A stretch of 64,000 bases of DNA, taken from positions 17,370,607 through 17,434,606 of the forward strand of contig NC_026656.2 in the NCBI RefSeq assembly GCF_000004075.3, given 5' to 3'. This stretch comes from Cucumis sativus (lineage: Eukaryota; Streptophyta; Magnoliopsida; Cucurbitales; Cucurbitaceae). A program made the translations under genes and the position numbers. This document shows, piece after piece, positions 24,841-41,288 of the stretch (its first letter is position 1; each line of letters starts with the position of its first letter). The notes under the pieces were generated by a model. The model was not told where the DNA came from. It was given only the letters and a program-made list of their open reading frames with translations, and searched no databases.

Positions 24841-27800
24841 ATGTACCTGTCTGATAAGCCTCGCCCAATTGATATTTACAAGGAAGAAGGTAGCAGAGAT
24901 ATGTTGATCGAGGTAGCCTCCAATGGCGACCACCATATTCAACCTCATCAGCCACAGCCACAGCCACAACAGACTCATCAGCAGCACCAAATGATGCTTG
25001 GTGATAGCAGTGGTGAGGATCATGAAGTCAAGGCTCCTAAGAAGCGAGCGGAGACTTGGGTTCAAGACGAGACTCGAAGCTTAATTGCTCTACGTAGGGA
25101 GATGGATGGTTTGTTTAATACCTCGAAATCCAACAAGCATTTGTGGGAGCAGATATCGACTAAGATGAGGGAAAGGGGATTTGATCGCTCCCCGACTATG
25201 TGTACTGATAAGTGGAGGAACTTGCTTAAGGAGTTCAAGAAAGCAAAGCACCATGACAGGGGAAGTGGCTCTGCTAAGATGTCGTGTTACAAGGAGATTG
25301 AAGAAATATTGAAGGAAAGAAGCAAGAGTACGCAGTACAAAAGCCCCACGCCACCCAAGATTGATTCATATATGCAATTCTCAGATAAAGGTAACTTTTG
25401 GTTCTTGGTTTTGGGAGAGTCAATGGGGTAGTCTAATATCCCTCTCTAAGAAGAAGAAGAAGAAGAAAAAAGAAGCAATTGCCACAAAAAGTGAGAAAAC
25501 TGATTGCAAAATTTTAAATTTCTGGAGAATTCATTAGCCACAATTTTTAGGTCTTCATTCATTGTATATCAATAGTTCGCTGTCATGATTCTTGGCGAAC
25601 TTATTCTTTTAAGCCTGCAGTGTCCTGATAAGTGAACTATAGTAGTACTGGGCTATCAATCCTAAAGGTTTCAGCTGTATGAATGGAGATATCTGGATAA
25701 GGAAATGATATATATATCCATCTGAAGTTAGTACAATATAAAATTAAAACTGGTTACTTATTTGGCTGCTTTTACTCTTCTTGGGGGGTGGGGAATCATC
25801 TTTGTTTTCTGTATTTGTCCCTAAACTGGTAAAAAAATTGGAATTGTTTTCTTTGTTGTCTGCATTCTTGAAGTCTGTTAGGTAAGATGATGTACAAATA
25901 GTAGGTGCAATAGGGTATTGATTAGTCTGGCTCTAGGGTTACAAGAGGATTGTCATGAGCATTGTAATTTTATCCCAATGCAGGAATAGAGGATAATGGT
26001 CTATCGTTCGGACCTGTTGAAGGTACGACATACTTATTATTTGTTGTTATTGCAATTCTACTTTTTCTTGATAAAATATTTGCCCCTCTTGATGAAAACT
26101 CGAGTTTTCTTTTCGTGATCAATGATTGCTTCTATCATTTATCCTTCAATTTTGCTCTTCTCATGTTGTTTAATTTATCGTTTGTGCACCTAGTGGATTT
26201 TATGTTTAATTGTGGAGGGAGATTTTTTAAAAATCACCACATATAATTATGAAATTGCTCGTGAAAACCTGGGTTTGTTAGTTTTCTGTTTTCTTTTCTT
26301 AATCATGTCGTTATGCAAACACTGAATTCCTGACGTGCTAGTAAGAAAGTACTGAATTGATTGCACACGAAGAATCATATTAGTGGCTGTAAAACATACA
26401 AAGCTGGTGGATGTGGATCTATAACAAAATATAGTTATATTCTGATTCTGATTCCTAGAGTTCGAATGGATAATGAATAAACTCCATTAGCAGCTTTAGA
26501 ACGTGACTTGATTGAACAAGTCACATGTGATGCAATTGATTTCCTGTGAAATTATCAATTGGTTCCTAGCTCCAGACATAATCCTAGTTTATAACCATAT
26601 GTTCAAAACATCTTTTTGTGGAGCCTGCTGACTGGGGCAGCTGTGTGGGAAATGCCAATTAAGTCTTTACCTCACCGCTGTCTAATTGAGACTCCATACA
26701 GGACCGGAAGTCTTACTCCAGTTATAAACAAACCATTGTCTTACCAGTGAAAATATTATATTAATACTCCTTTGGCTTAATTAATGATTTTAAGATTAGT
26801 GAACCGTCAAGTTGCAATTTCATCTGAGTTTCTTTTCTTGTATTTCCCGTTCACCTGGTAGATTCAGTTCTGTCTCTTCTTGGTGCAACCACATCATTTA
26901 TCTTGTCTAAATAACCCTGCCCTCTGATAAGATGTGTTGTAAATATTTTGCACTGCAAAAGTATAATATTGACGAGTTAAGTGTAACCTCTAGTATGAGT
27001 TTATTTTTATGTAATTCACAATTTCCAATTATGTAATAGTAAATAAGTATTCCTTTTTTTTTATTTATGTATATGTTTCTTTTATAGTGGCTATTCACTT
27101 TTGTACCACGTTCTAACTTGATGTAAAGAAGAAGAAGAAAAAAAACCGTCTTTAAGTTTCCATTCATGTAGCAGGTGGCAGGCCTTCACTCAATCTTGAA
27201 AGACAACTAGATCACGATGGACATCCCCTTGCCATCACAGCAGCCGATGCAGTTGCTGCAACAGGCATTCCACCTTGGAATTGGAGAGAGGCACCTGGAA
27301 ATGGTAGTACTGTGGATCCAGAATTTGACATTTTTGAATATTTTGGAAAAGATATTGACATGGTTTTCTAGATTATGAGCTATAATCTTGTTTGTAGGGT
27401 TTAGGCCCTGCGTTTATGCATTATCAATCTTGGTATTGGGATTCGACTTTGTGCATTCCGGTCAAATGATTTTTATTTGAAAGCCGACCTCACTTATGTT
27501 TTTTTAGATTCTCCTCACGATTCACCCATTCAAAGCCTGTAGTATTTGGGAGACAATCATTTTGATCAAATTGGAACAGGTCCCCTTTATATGAGGACAA
27601 TATAAATTTGTAATTGATATAGCAACCATTTCTATCTTTGTTTGTAATGCATGTGGCTTCTGAATCTTTAATAGTTTCAATTTGTCTATTTACCTCCTTG
27701 GCAGGTGGGGAGAGTCAGGCATTTGGAGGGAGAGTAATATCAGTGAAGTGGGGGGATTACACCAGAAGAATTGGTGTTGATGGCACCGCAGAGGCAATCA

Positions 27801-28294
27801 AGGAGGCAATCAAGTCTGCATTCGGGTTGAGAACTAAACGTGCATTTTGGTTAGAGGATGAGGACCAGGTTGTCAGAAGTCTGGACAGGGACATGCCTTT
27901 AGGAAACTACACTCTTCACCTTGACGAAGGTACCTCTCTCTGTGTTTGTATTGACGGTTATGATTCTTGTAAAAATTGTAGCACTAAGCTGTCACATTTT
28001 GGGCAAAGTACATCATGTAAGATCAGTGAACTTCTGATTTCAGGTGTGGCTGTTAAAATCTGCCTCTATGATGAATCTAACCACTTACCAGTACATTCTG
28101 AAGACAAAGTTTTTTACATTGAAGAAGATTATCGAGATTTTTTAGCTCGTCGAGGCTGGACAAGCCTACGGGAGTTTGATGGGTATAGAAACATCGATAA
28201 TATGGATGATCTTCGTTCTGGTGCATTATACCGTAGAAACATCGATAACATGGATGATCTCCGTCCTGGTGCAATATACCGTGGTGTAAGCTGA
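24841..28294 (+). CDS. Trihelix transcription factor, GT-1/GT-4 type, 5 exons, 397 aa
   Basis: Exons: 24841-25390, 25984-26022, 27175-27303, 27705-27929 and 28044-28294, all GT-AG and in phase. After a Gln/Pro/His-rich N-terminus, the trihelix DNA-binding domain (about residues 68-155) shows the three spaced tryptophans W73, W102 and W125 and a basic fourth helix (KEFKKAKHH). The C-terminal half ([21 protein letters not shown] to GWTSL) matches the conserved GT-1 oligomerisation/activation region. GT-1 proteins bind GT (GGTTAA-like) boxes in light-responsive promoters in the nucleus. At the C-terminus a 16-residue unit is repeated in tandem (363-378 and 379-394). Intron 4 (27930-28043) is 114 nt, in frame and stop-free, so its retention would insert 38 residues. 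Whether this is GT-1 (At1g13450) or GT-4 (At3g25990) is not decided by eye. Confidence 0.95.
28187..28282 (+). repeat. Tandem 48-bp duplication in the last exon of the GT-1-like gene
   Basis: Copies 28187-28234 and 28235-28282 differ at four positions. They encode [16 protein letters not shown] and [16 protein letters not shown] back to back before the final GVS. Arabidopsis GT-1 as I remember it has one such unit. Confidence 0.95.
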
Positions 28295-29065
28295 GCAAGT
28301 GCACAATAATGGCAACATAAAGAAGAATTTTGGCTTTAGTCCCCTTGGTAATGAGACTTGGTTTTAGTACTCGCTCTTTACTTGTAATCCATACTCTAAA
28401 TCCAACCATGTAAACAAGTAAGCCTTTGTGCGCAGACTCTGCTTATGCATTTTTGACAGGTTGTCCTCCCTCTGTATATATCAATATGAATTATTGGCAG
28501 TATTGTCTCATCTGTATAGTGAGTATTGGATGTTTATGAAGATGCTTATGAAACATATAAATGTAAAAAGTGATGCCATTGTCGCTATTTCAAAAGTGAA
28601 TCAGCAGTTTCTTACTTTTTCCGTATAACATTTGAGTACCTATCTTTGGAACTAACAGCTTATTAGCAGATCATTATGTTAGCCTGTTGAAACAGCCATT
28701 TGGGTAAGGTGCTTATTTATCTTTGAGAGACTGTTTGCAGGGAATTTAGATCCCCTCAACATTCAGATGTTTGAAATCTTGAATGTTCACTATTTTTCTC
28801 AGATGAAAGAAGTTCGGGATCGGCTTTGGTTTCCTTCTCAAAAACAAGGATAGATCATTCCATGATTTAAAAAAGTTGAGCTTACATCTCAGATATGCTA
28901 GATGAGTGGTGCTTCATATGTTTTACTTCCAGCCATAACAGAAGAAGCCTATATACCATCAATTTAAATAGCACTTCATTATTTGGAAAGACTCAACTTA
29001 CACATGGACACCAAATTCATCAGGCGATCTACAACTAATTTCAAAGGTGAGTAACAAAATTTGAT
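28295..29065. other. Convergent 3' spacer between the GT-1-like and B12D genes
   Basis: This holds the 3' UTRs of two convergent genes. I see no RNA gene or protein in it. The open frame at 28428-28628 has no recognisable family. Confidence 0.5.
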
Positions 29066-29579
29066 TTAGTTTGGATCTGAGAAGAACTTGTTGATGGAAG
29101 GCATAATCTGAGGAGGTCTTGTTCTGAGGAACTTCCTAAGGCCATGCTCTGCATACTTCTCACCTTCTTCAAAGTTATCAAGCACTCCAGCAGCTCTCCT
29201 CTCTTTGATAACCCTGTCATGTTCCATTCAGAACAAATCAGGACACCACTTTTCTTCTCTTCCCTTGATCGCAATATTTCCGTTCCATTATATATATATT
29301 TGTCCCTACAACTTGAAATATTTACCTGACTTCAGGATTGGTGGTTATGTTTCTAACAAGCTGCATCGCACAGATACCAACAGCCACACCAACAGAAGCA
29401 AAGAGAGGATACACCTGCAAACATATATATATTCAAGGAATTTATCAAGCTTTGAACGGTAAAGTTCTTATTTTCTTCACGTTTTCTCTCAGCAGCCAAA
29501 CAGAAAGTAATAGAAAATGAAAGGAAAAAAAAAAAAGAGGGAAAACCTCAGGCTTTAACCATCTGTTGGCGGTGGCCAT
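29066..29579 (-). CDS. B12D-family small mitochondrial membrane protein, 3 exons, 89 aa
   Basis: Exons on the minus strand: 29547-29579, 29326-29414 and 29066-29213, joined by GT-AG introns. The first exon encodes only 11 residues (MATANRWLKPE), so an ORF scan misses the gene. The second exon encodes the single hydrophobic helix (YPLFASVGVAVGICAMQLV, about 13-31) followed by RNITTNPEVR; the third ends FLRTRPPQIMPSINKFFSDPN. This is the full B12D pattern, related to the MLRQ/NDUFA4 family (Pfam PF06522). B12D proteins were first described from barley aleurone and are linked to germination and low-oxygen responses; a mitochondrial inner-membrane location is known for relatives. The length matches the family. 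The gene is divergent from the ankyrin gene, 2.7 kb away. Confidence 0.93.
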
Positions 29580-32289
29580 GGGAATATAGAGAAAAGAGAA
29601 TCTGTGTTGTTATTGTTAGGAAGAAGGATTCAGAAAGGTGCAGCGGTGGAGGGGAATGTTTTGATGTGAAAATTTATAAGGAAAGGGAAAGAAAAAAAGA
29701 AAAAAGGTTGAGAAAAGGAAGGATCATAAATTAGGGGCAGCCACAACCATAACCATTGGCGTCTTAAGTTGGCCAACTTATTTCCTTCCTTATTTGGCGT
29801 CTCATTGCCTTAGTATTCCTTTTGACCTTTTTTTTTCCTGCCATTCACACCTTTTTTTCAAACACAAACCATGACCCTTTCTTTTAGGCACAAACATGGT
29901 AAATTTGACCAATGTTTGAAAACAATTTTATTTTTATTACATTGTAAACTAAAAAAATTTATAACATAGTTTAGTTACCACTAACATAACATTTGTTGTA
30001 CTAACATGACTCAGAAAAATATTTATCATAAATAAAAGATTGGAAATTTAAACATACATTTATGTTAATAGAACGGATACTAATAGAGAATTAAGATTCT
30101 ATTTAAGGTGTATCGGTTTCTTCTCATTCCTTAAATGGCTTGGTTTACCTTTTTTTTTCTTCTAGTAATTAAAATCATGTGATAAGTCTCTAGTAGTCTG
30201 TTTAAATATGTATATATATGTTTTAAAAATGTTATTATTATTTTAGTTTAAATGAAAGAACTCAGCAAAAGACATAGAAAGTGTGTCAAAGCTCTGGATC
30301 GAATGCCGCAGAAATCAACTCAGCCATGTGCTACACTTACCCCTCTCTTTATCATATGTTTTCCTTTCAAAAAAAGTAAGACAAAAAATTCACGTGATGA
30401 ATCTAAATGAAAAGCTTATATATATATATATATATAAATACATATATGAATGAGAACAAAAAATTTTAGATTACTAAAACGTTTACTCAGTTGCTTGAGA
30501 TTTGATTATTGTGTTTTCACTATAATATGGTACAAAGTGAAAGGGTCATTACATTAACATATTTATAGTACTCAATACATTCATATTTATAGTACTCAAT
30601 AATTGGATAGTGAACCAAAATTGAAATCAAACTTGGATGATGTTAGTTGAGTTAAGCTTATTTCAATTAAATTATATATAAAACTTATTTATAAGTTAAT
30701 ATTTTCCAAAACTGTTATCATTTGTGGGTGAGAAGGAATCATATTTTACATAAACTTTTGGGTAAGATTGTGAGAATCAAATAATTGCAGAGTGGGACTG
30801 AATACCTTTTTTGTTTCTTTTTTCCCTTCTTTTTCTTTTTTGCTATTTTACCTCTACGGATATCAATAATCAAAATATAGACAGCTTTTGTAAAGTAAAC
30901 ATACACACACAATCATAAAGCTCAATCCTGAATTCTTGCAGTTCTTTTCTTTAAAAAAAAAACAAAAAAAAGAACAAATTGGTTTTCACTTTTAATTACA
31001 TTACAAAAAGAGAGACAGTAATAATAATAATTAGCACATGCTTAGGAGCTTGTAGGTGTATGTAACTTCTGATTTGTGACTTCTATTTTAACACTGTTTT
31101 TAATTCAAGAAAAAACTATGGTTCTGATCTCAAATGCTAAAAATTTCATTGAGTTTGTTGAACTAACACTCTCTTAAACGATGTTCTTATTGTTGAGAAG
31201 CAAGTATTTATCCTTTTTAGATTGAAATAAATTGGGTTGACTCTTAGAATCTTCATTTGAAGGCCAGAACTGTTTTAAAAGTTCATGCCTTATTTTTTTC
31301 TTCATAATATTCGAACTATCTATCATTCTACTGTTTTTCTTTTATCTTGAAAATTGTTAAAAGTCTTCCATCGATGGTCTAACTTGTGACAATCGAAGAA
31401 CCCACGTTTCGTGTTTGACTAAAAAATCACCGACTATGAATCGATGAACACCCTTTATTACTCACAGGGTCCCTTTATTTATTTTTCTTTTACAAATCAT
31501 GAAAATAGCTGCGAACCATTCTTCTTCTCATCACAATGAAATGCCATTAGAGTGAGATCTCATCCTAGCAGGGAGCTAAGAACATAGCTGACCCACCCTA
31601 CTCCTCCATCTGTCTCTACTGAAACTTAAATTAGCACGACTCACAAGCTTCTGATTTAAATTCTCTTCCCAAAACATGCATGAATGATTCAACAACACCC
31701 AGAGGAAAAAGACCCAACAAATTAAAAGAAAAGATTGTTCTTAATCCTTTTGAATGATTGTTGGTTTCTGGTAGCTGTCTGTTTGTCTTCATCAACACAG
31801 GCCGTTGAACAGTTGAAACCTTTTACTTTATTTTGTGTTTAATTTACTGCTCACCGTCACGAGACAGGGGAATCTTCAAAGGAATTCGAGGCATTATTTT
31901 CTTTATTCTTCAATTTCCTACCAAAATAAACTCTCACATTCACTTCTTTTTGTTTGTTAGTCTCTTTCTACACACTGCGAAATTCTCCTATCTTCGTCAT
32001 TTCTTAAGCTTCTTGGATTCATCCTTTTCTCCGTCAAATGATCCATTCCCTTTGTTTTACTTGCTATTTTAATGGGTCGTTTCTTTTTCATCTTCTTCTT
32101 GATGCTTATTTAAGTTTGATTCACTTTTCCCAAGATTGCTACTGATTCAGATATCTTTCTCCCCTTTTGGAAAGAGATTCCATATTTGGGTCTTTTTTGT
32201 GTTCATCTGAAAATTTCACTTTCTGGGTCTGTTTCTTTTTTCGATTTTACTTTGTATCTCACAAATTTGCAGGTGGGTTTTCAGTAAAA
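29580..32289. other. Divergent spacer between B12D and the ankyrin gene
   Basis: No coding gene is apparent. The sequence is AT-rich, with a TA microsatellite at about 30418-30436 and homopolymer runs near 30951-30970. From about 31850 to 32280 it becomes pyrimidine-rich, consistent with the ankyrin gene's 5' leader. A TTTGCAG at about 32265-32271, just before the start codon, could be the acceptor of a leader intron, but its donor is not certain. Confidence 0.45.
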
Positions 32290-34783
32290 ATGCCTCCCTT
32301 GTTCTTCCCTCTTCGGTGGGAGAGTACAGGGGAGCAATGGTGGTATGCTACACCGATTGATTGGGCGGCCGCCAATGGATTTTACGACGTCGTTAGAGAG
32401 CTTCTTCATTTAGACACAAATCTCCTTATTAAACTCACATCTCTCCGCCGTATTCGCCGCCTTGAAATTGTGTGGGATGATGAAGCTCAGTTTGATGATG
32501 TAGCAAAATGCCGTTCTTATGTTGCTAAGAAACTTCTCCTAGAAGGAGAATTGAAAGGGGGTAGAAATTCTCTTATTCGTGCTGGCTATGGCGGTTGGCT
32601 TTTGTACACAGCTGCTTCAGCTGGGGATTTAGATTTTGTAATGGAATTACTGGAGAAAGACCCTCTTCTTGTTTTTGGAGAAGGAGAGTACGGAGTTACT
32701 GACGTTTTGTATGCTGCAGCTAGGAGCAAGAACTGTGAGGTTTTTAGGCTTTTGCTTGATTTTGCTCTTTCTTTAAGGTGTTGGCCAAGCAGTGAAGAGG
32801 GGACAATGGAGGAAGCATTGGATGAAAGTGAAATGGAAATGCCTTTGACCTTCAGATGGGAAATGATCAATAGGGCTATTCATTGTGCTGCCAGAGGAGG
32901 CAATTTGGTGATGATGAGAGAGTTAATTGGGGATTGTCCTGATGTTCTGATTTACAGGGATTCTCAAGGATCTACCATTCTCCATACAGCTGCTGGAAGA
33001 GGACAGATTGAGGTAAGATCTTGGGTTTTTATATGCTTCTTTTCTTGTCATTTCCATACATTTTCTGAAAAATCTTCTCCTTTTTGTTCTTTTCGTGTCA
33101 TTTCCATGGATGGTTGATTTTCTTTGTTTGAAATTTCTATATGATTGTGTTGGATTGCCCAAATCTCTTACTGGCACTTCTTCTGACCAAGTATGAGATT
33201 TGGAGGTGCTTCGTGATCTGCAAACTAATTCTTTTCTCCCTTACAAAACTTCCATCTCATTCTGCCCGTGGACCTAGTTAACAAAATGTTAGCGAACCAC
33301 ATGAATTTGTTTGTTGATTCTCTATTGCTTTACATATTTTGTCTCGGTTTCTTATCAGATTGGATTTTCATCTCCTTTCTAGTTGACAATTGGCATAGAT
33401 TGTCTAGTTAGTTATGAAGAAACATGTTTTTGAATTGTCTTTCTAGTTGATATGTTTTGGACTTTACTTTTAACTGCATTGTGCTTGCAGGTAGTGAAGA
33501 ATCTTGTTCATTCCTTTGATATCATCACAAACACTGATGGCCAAGGAAACACTTCGTTGCATGTGGCTGCATACAGAGGTCACCTAGATGTGGTGGAGTT
33601 TCTGATCAATGAATCCCCCTCCCTAACATCTATGTCAAACTATTATGGAGACACTTTTCTTCATTTGGCTGTGGCTGGTTTCAAAACCCCTGGGTTTAGA
33701 AGATTAGACAGGCAGATTGAGCTCATGAAGCGTCTGTTACATGGCAAGTTGTTGAATGTGCAGGAGATCATCAACCTCAGGAACAATGATGGAAAAACTG
33801 CACTTCATTTGGCGGTGACTGAGAATGTTCAGTGTGACCTTGTAGAGCTGCTTATGACTGTGCCATCAATAAACTTGAACATTACTGATGAGGATGGCTT
33901 CACCCCACTTGAACTTCTCAAACAACAGCCAAAATCGCCGTCTTTAGATATTCTTATTAAGCAATTTGTCTCAGCTGGAGGGATCTCGAATCATAGTGAT
34001 CATATGGCAACAAATGCTTTATTTTGCCATATGAAAACGCAAGGCATTGGAAGCAGTCCTGGAACTTCCTTCAGAGTTCCAGATGCAGAGATATTCTTAT
34101 ACACAGGTATTGAAAATGTATCTGATGTTACTCGTAGTCAAGTGGATGAGGACTTCGATTTACGCTCGGTTGACAATGGCGAGTGTGATTCAGTGGATTC
34201 ATCAGATAACAAGTCAATCTCTACAGTGAAACGCCTAAAGTTCTTCCTACAATGGGCTAAGAGTAAAGAGAAAAGGCCAACCAGAACAGATTGGATAGAT
34301 GATTATAGTTCAGGAATGTTTGATATATCAAGAACTTCACAACCCAAATCAGTCTCACTTAGACATCAATATTCAACCAATTCATGCCTTCCACACAACA
34401 GAAGAACAATTGCAGCTCCAGTCATGAACATTCCTCCAAGCCCATCAACCAAGAAAAGGTTTGCTGCTGGATTGATGCACGGTGTAATCCAAGCAACGCC
34501 GAAGTTAGCCAATCCAGCCCGATCACCTTTGAGCCCCTTTTCGGGGTCACCCATGTCTTCTCCAATGTCAATGCAGGATTACCAAGAAACAACTGGCATT
34601 GGTGGAGTCTCTTGCTCAAACAAGAAAGTGCCAATCACAAAATTCAGACAAGATTCCTTCAACAGAAAGATGTTGATGAACCAATACTTCTGTTTTGGAG
34701 CACAAGGTCTCGCCGTTGAAGATCCAATCGGCTGCAAGAGGGCAAGTCAGAAGAACAAATCTTTTGGTTCTCTAGTCACTTGA
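32290..34783 (+). CDS. Ankyrin-repeat protein, 2 exons, 671 aa
   Basis: Exon 1 is 32290-33012 and exon 2 is 33491-34783, with GT-AG borders in phase 0 (QIE|VVKN). The ATG at 32290 begins MPPLFFPLRWESTGEQWW, a conserved plant-specific opening. Ankyrin units are visible from TPIDWAAANGFYDVVRELL (about 21-39) through STILHTAAGRGQIEVV, NTSLHVAAYRGHLDVVEFL, DTFLHLAVAG, KTALHLAV and FTPLELL. The C-terminal third (from about residue 410) has no repeats. It is Ser/Pro-rich with basic patches and ends NKSFGSLVT. There is no obvious membrane segment, so this is not the ACD6/PGG type. Ankyrin repeats mediate protein binding; the partner is unknown. Confidence 0.92.
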
Positions 34784-36938
34784 TGTTAACAGAGTGTACA
34801 TAGAACTTGCATCAATAAGCAAAACACAAAAGGACAAGTTTTTTCTGATTCTGGGTATCAATTGTATTACTCAATTCATTCAACTAAACCTACAAGTCTT
34901 TTAATGTTTTGCTTCATTTATTTGTTTCTTGGGGTTGAATTGTCTGTTCCCTTTATCCTGTAATTAGTTTCATTTACATTTACTGTCATGGACGAGAACT
35001 TGAAGAACAATATGAGAATGCGATTCAATGGAATCTATTACTCATCCCAAGGACAAGACAAAAGCCACCATAACTACTAATTAATGGCTGAGATTGCAAA
35101 TTGGTTGTTCCTTTTTCAATTGTATTTCCATCTCTTTTAACTATCCGATGTTGATTGGGCTCTGATTTCCTTTTAGTGAAGGGAGAAAACAACTTTTTGT
35201 ACCAACTCAAACTTCAAAGCTCCTTTTCATGAACCATGACATGTCTGATGTGACTTTTTATGTGATATGCCACTTTAAATAATAAGACTTTACCTACATT
35301 AGACATTAGCATTTAGCATTTTAACTTAGGTTATATATTTTGTTTTCAAAACTAACTTCAAAGTTTGAGTTTGTTTATCTTAACCATTTTATTATTATTT
35401 TTTGGGATTCAAACATCAAAGACGAAATGTGTTGAAACCTCAGTCATAAAATATAGGAACTAAATTAAATATTAAGAATAAAAAAGGATCAAAATAAAGA
35501 TTGGGTTTGAAATATTAGAGAGAAAAGTGTATAATATTGTATTAGGGTAGAATACAAATAGGTAAGTAGCCAACCCCACAAAAAGTGGATAGAGAATCTA
35601 CTGTCCATCTCTACAGCTGGGGACTGACTTATTAGGTGAGATTGGAAATAGTATTGTGTTATAGGGTTATCTTAAGAACAAATGATGAACTCAAAGAACA
35701 ATTAAATATGAAAATAAATAAAATATATTCTAGAATATCATGAGAAAGTAATAATGTATATCCTAGGCTTCAGGGAGGGCTAGACTCTCAATGTCCCTTA
35801 CAAGAAAGTCCTTTTACAAAAATCTTCACACCTCTCACCAACCCTTCTCCTACTATTTATAATAAAAAAAACCTAACTAACTTACCAACTATTTATTAAT
35901 ATGCTCCACTAATAAAATCTTCATTTTCTACTAGTAATCCACTATTTTTCTATCTTGGATCCTTACAGATTGTTGTATTTATTTAAAAAGGATACAATTC
36001 AATTAGCCCCCACTCCTCACGTGACTACAATGAAATTGCAGATTTGGAACAAAAAAAAAAAAAGTACCATAGCTACATAATAATAATATTAATATCAATA
36101 CCTGATGATGACATATGTGCATAAAATGAATTAAGAAAATGCCGATATTAGCTGGGGGCACTGCTGACGTGTCATTCAAGAAGCACAACCTAAAGGGAAT
36201 TTTGTTTCCACTAATGGATCGATTTAGAGATTTATCGAATCCAAACTAATGAAACACATCACCACTTCAGTCTCTCTCTCTCTATATATATTCTTGGTTT
36301 GATACTAACCCACACCCATCTAAAACAAAATTGTCAAAATAACAAATAACAAAATATTTATCACTTATAACAAAATTTTCAAATTCTATAATAATAAACC
36401 TTTAGAATCCAAAATTTTATTTGTAAATAATTTCATCTGCTATTTTAAAAAATTGACCCTAAACCCTTTTAAAAAAAGTACAATAGTATTCTATTTTTAA
36501 AAAATTACAATATTATATTCTTGCTATAACTTTTATAGTTAATATTGGCGTTAGGTCGATAATCCCAAGCCTACACCTAAAGTTCGAGGGACTAAATCTA
36601 AAATTTAAATACAGTTGGCGGGAAAGAAAAAAAAAAACTACGTTTGGAAAGGCTTAAAAACGTGAGTTTAAGAGGTTTGGATTACCCCACCCACCTTCCT
36701 TTTTGAAGTCTCAAATTCCTACCAAAATTTCTAATCAATTATCCTCCAAGAGAATTGTTTTGCAACCATAAATATAATTGGAACTCGAAAAATGGGCAAA
36801 AAGTGGGAAGACAATAACATGTATCGTTTGACATAGTAAATAAGTATATGGTCATATCTGGTGAAAGTAAAAAAACCGCAATCCCACGGCCACTTATATT
36901 ATAAACTCTGAACTATCTCTCTCTTATGAGCAGCCCTC
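34784..36938. other. Convergent spacer between the ankyrin and FabG genes
   Basis: It contains the two 3' UTRs and A/T-rich sequence. I see no gene. A possible solo LTR (35657-35967) and a copy of the recurrent A/T-rich spacer repeat (about 36325-36500) are the only structures noticed. A TC/TA simple repeat occurs near 36270-36290. Confidence 0.45.
35657..35967. mobile_element. Possible solo LTR
   Basis: The segment starts TGTTATAGG and ends CCTTACA, giving TG...CA termini over 311 bp. Flanking pentamers TATTG and GATTG match at four of five positions. The interior includes a poly-A-rich promoter-like part and a pyrimidine-rich part. There is no second copy in the window, so the call rests on termini and a near target duplication only. 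Confidence 0.3.
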
Positions 36939-40483
<3,545 letters not shown>

Positions 40484-41146
40484 GAAAGCTCGGGGAGGTC
40501 TCGGCACAAAGAAAATCACAGAAGCCGAACGAAATAGCGAAATCGCAGCCAGAAATGAAAGCAAGGAAAGGATTCAGTTCTTATAGAGATGAAAGAATGA
40601 GAAAGCTTTGGGATCTCCGAAGGAAATGTGTATGGAATGGACCGGTGATGAAACCAAAGTGAGGTAGAGATAGTCAGTGGAAGAACTATGCGCAGGAGAG
40701 TTCAGTTTCCATGGAGGGTTAAAAATGTAAATTCGCTTCGTGTTAATTACTATAATGTCCCTCTAAGATTAATGGATCTTACGAAACGGGCGTCTTTTGG
40801 AGATAGGTTAAATGGTAATTGTGCGGGTTTTTTTCTTTGTTGGATTAATTAATTTGACCCTAATGCTTTTTGTTTGGAAAAAAATGAGAGTTCGCTTCAC
40901 CTAAATCACCATTTTCTCCCTTGCTTTTCTAATTGCTACGATTAATAATGTTGAATTATAAATAATGAAAAGGAAATATTATTAAGCTTTACTTTCCCAA
41001 GTGTACACGTGTAATATATTTATAATTTTAATATAATTTATAAATATTTTAATTTATTTTACTATTTTAAAAATACTTCTTTAAAATATTATTATATAAC
41101 TTTTTTTAATATTTTAAAAAATGTCCTTTAAAAATATTTCTATATA

Positions 41147-41288
41147 ATTTCTTTTACCACCCATAAAAGATTTCTTTTACCACCCATAAAAGTTTATCAA
41201 TAATAGAAAAGTTTATCAATAATAGATTTTAGTATATGTGATAACTATTTTATAAAGATTTTAGTATATGTAATAACTATTTTATAAA
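41147..41288. repeat. Three adjacent tandem duplications (23, 19 and 32 bp)
   Basis: Adjacent pairs are: 41147-41169/41170-41192 (identical), 41192-41210/41211-41229, and 41225-41256/41257-41288 (one G/A difference). Each pair is a direct duplication, abutting or slightly overlapping the next. Confidence 0.9.

Noticed and set aside
32167-32289. Longer N-terminus for the ankyrin protein
   Set aside because: The extension begins at TTG, crosses a probable acceptor and is hydrophobic noise; the conserved protein opening starts at the ATG at 32290.
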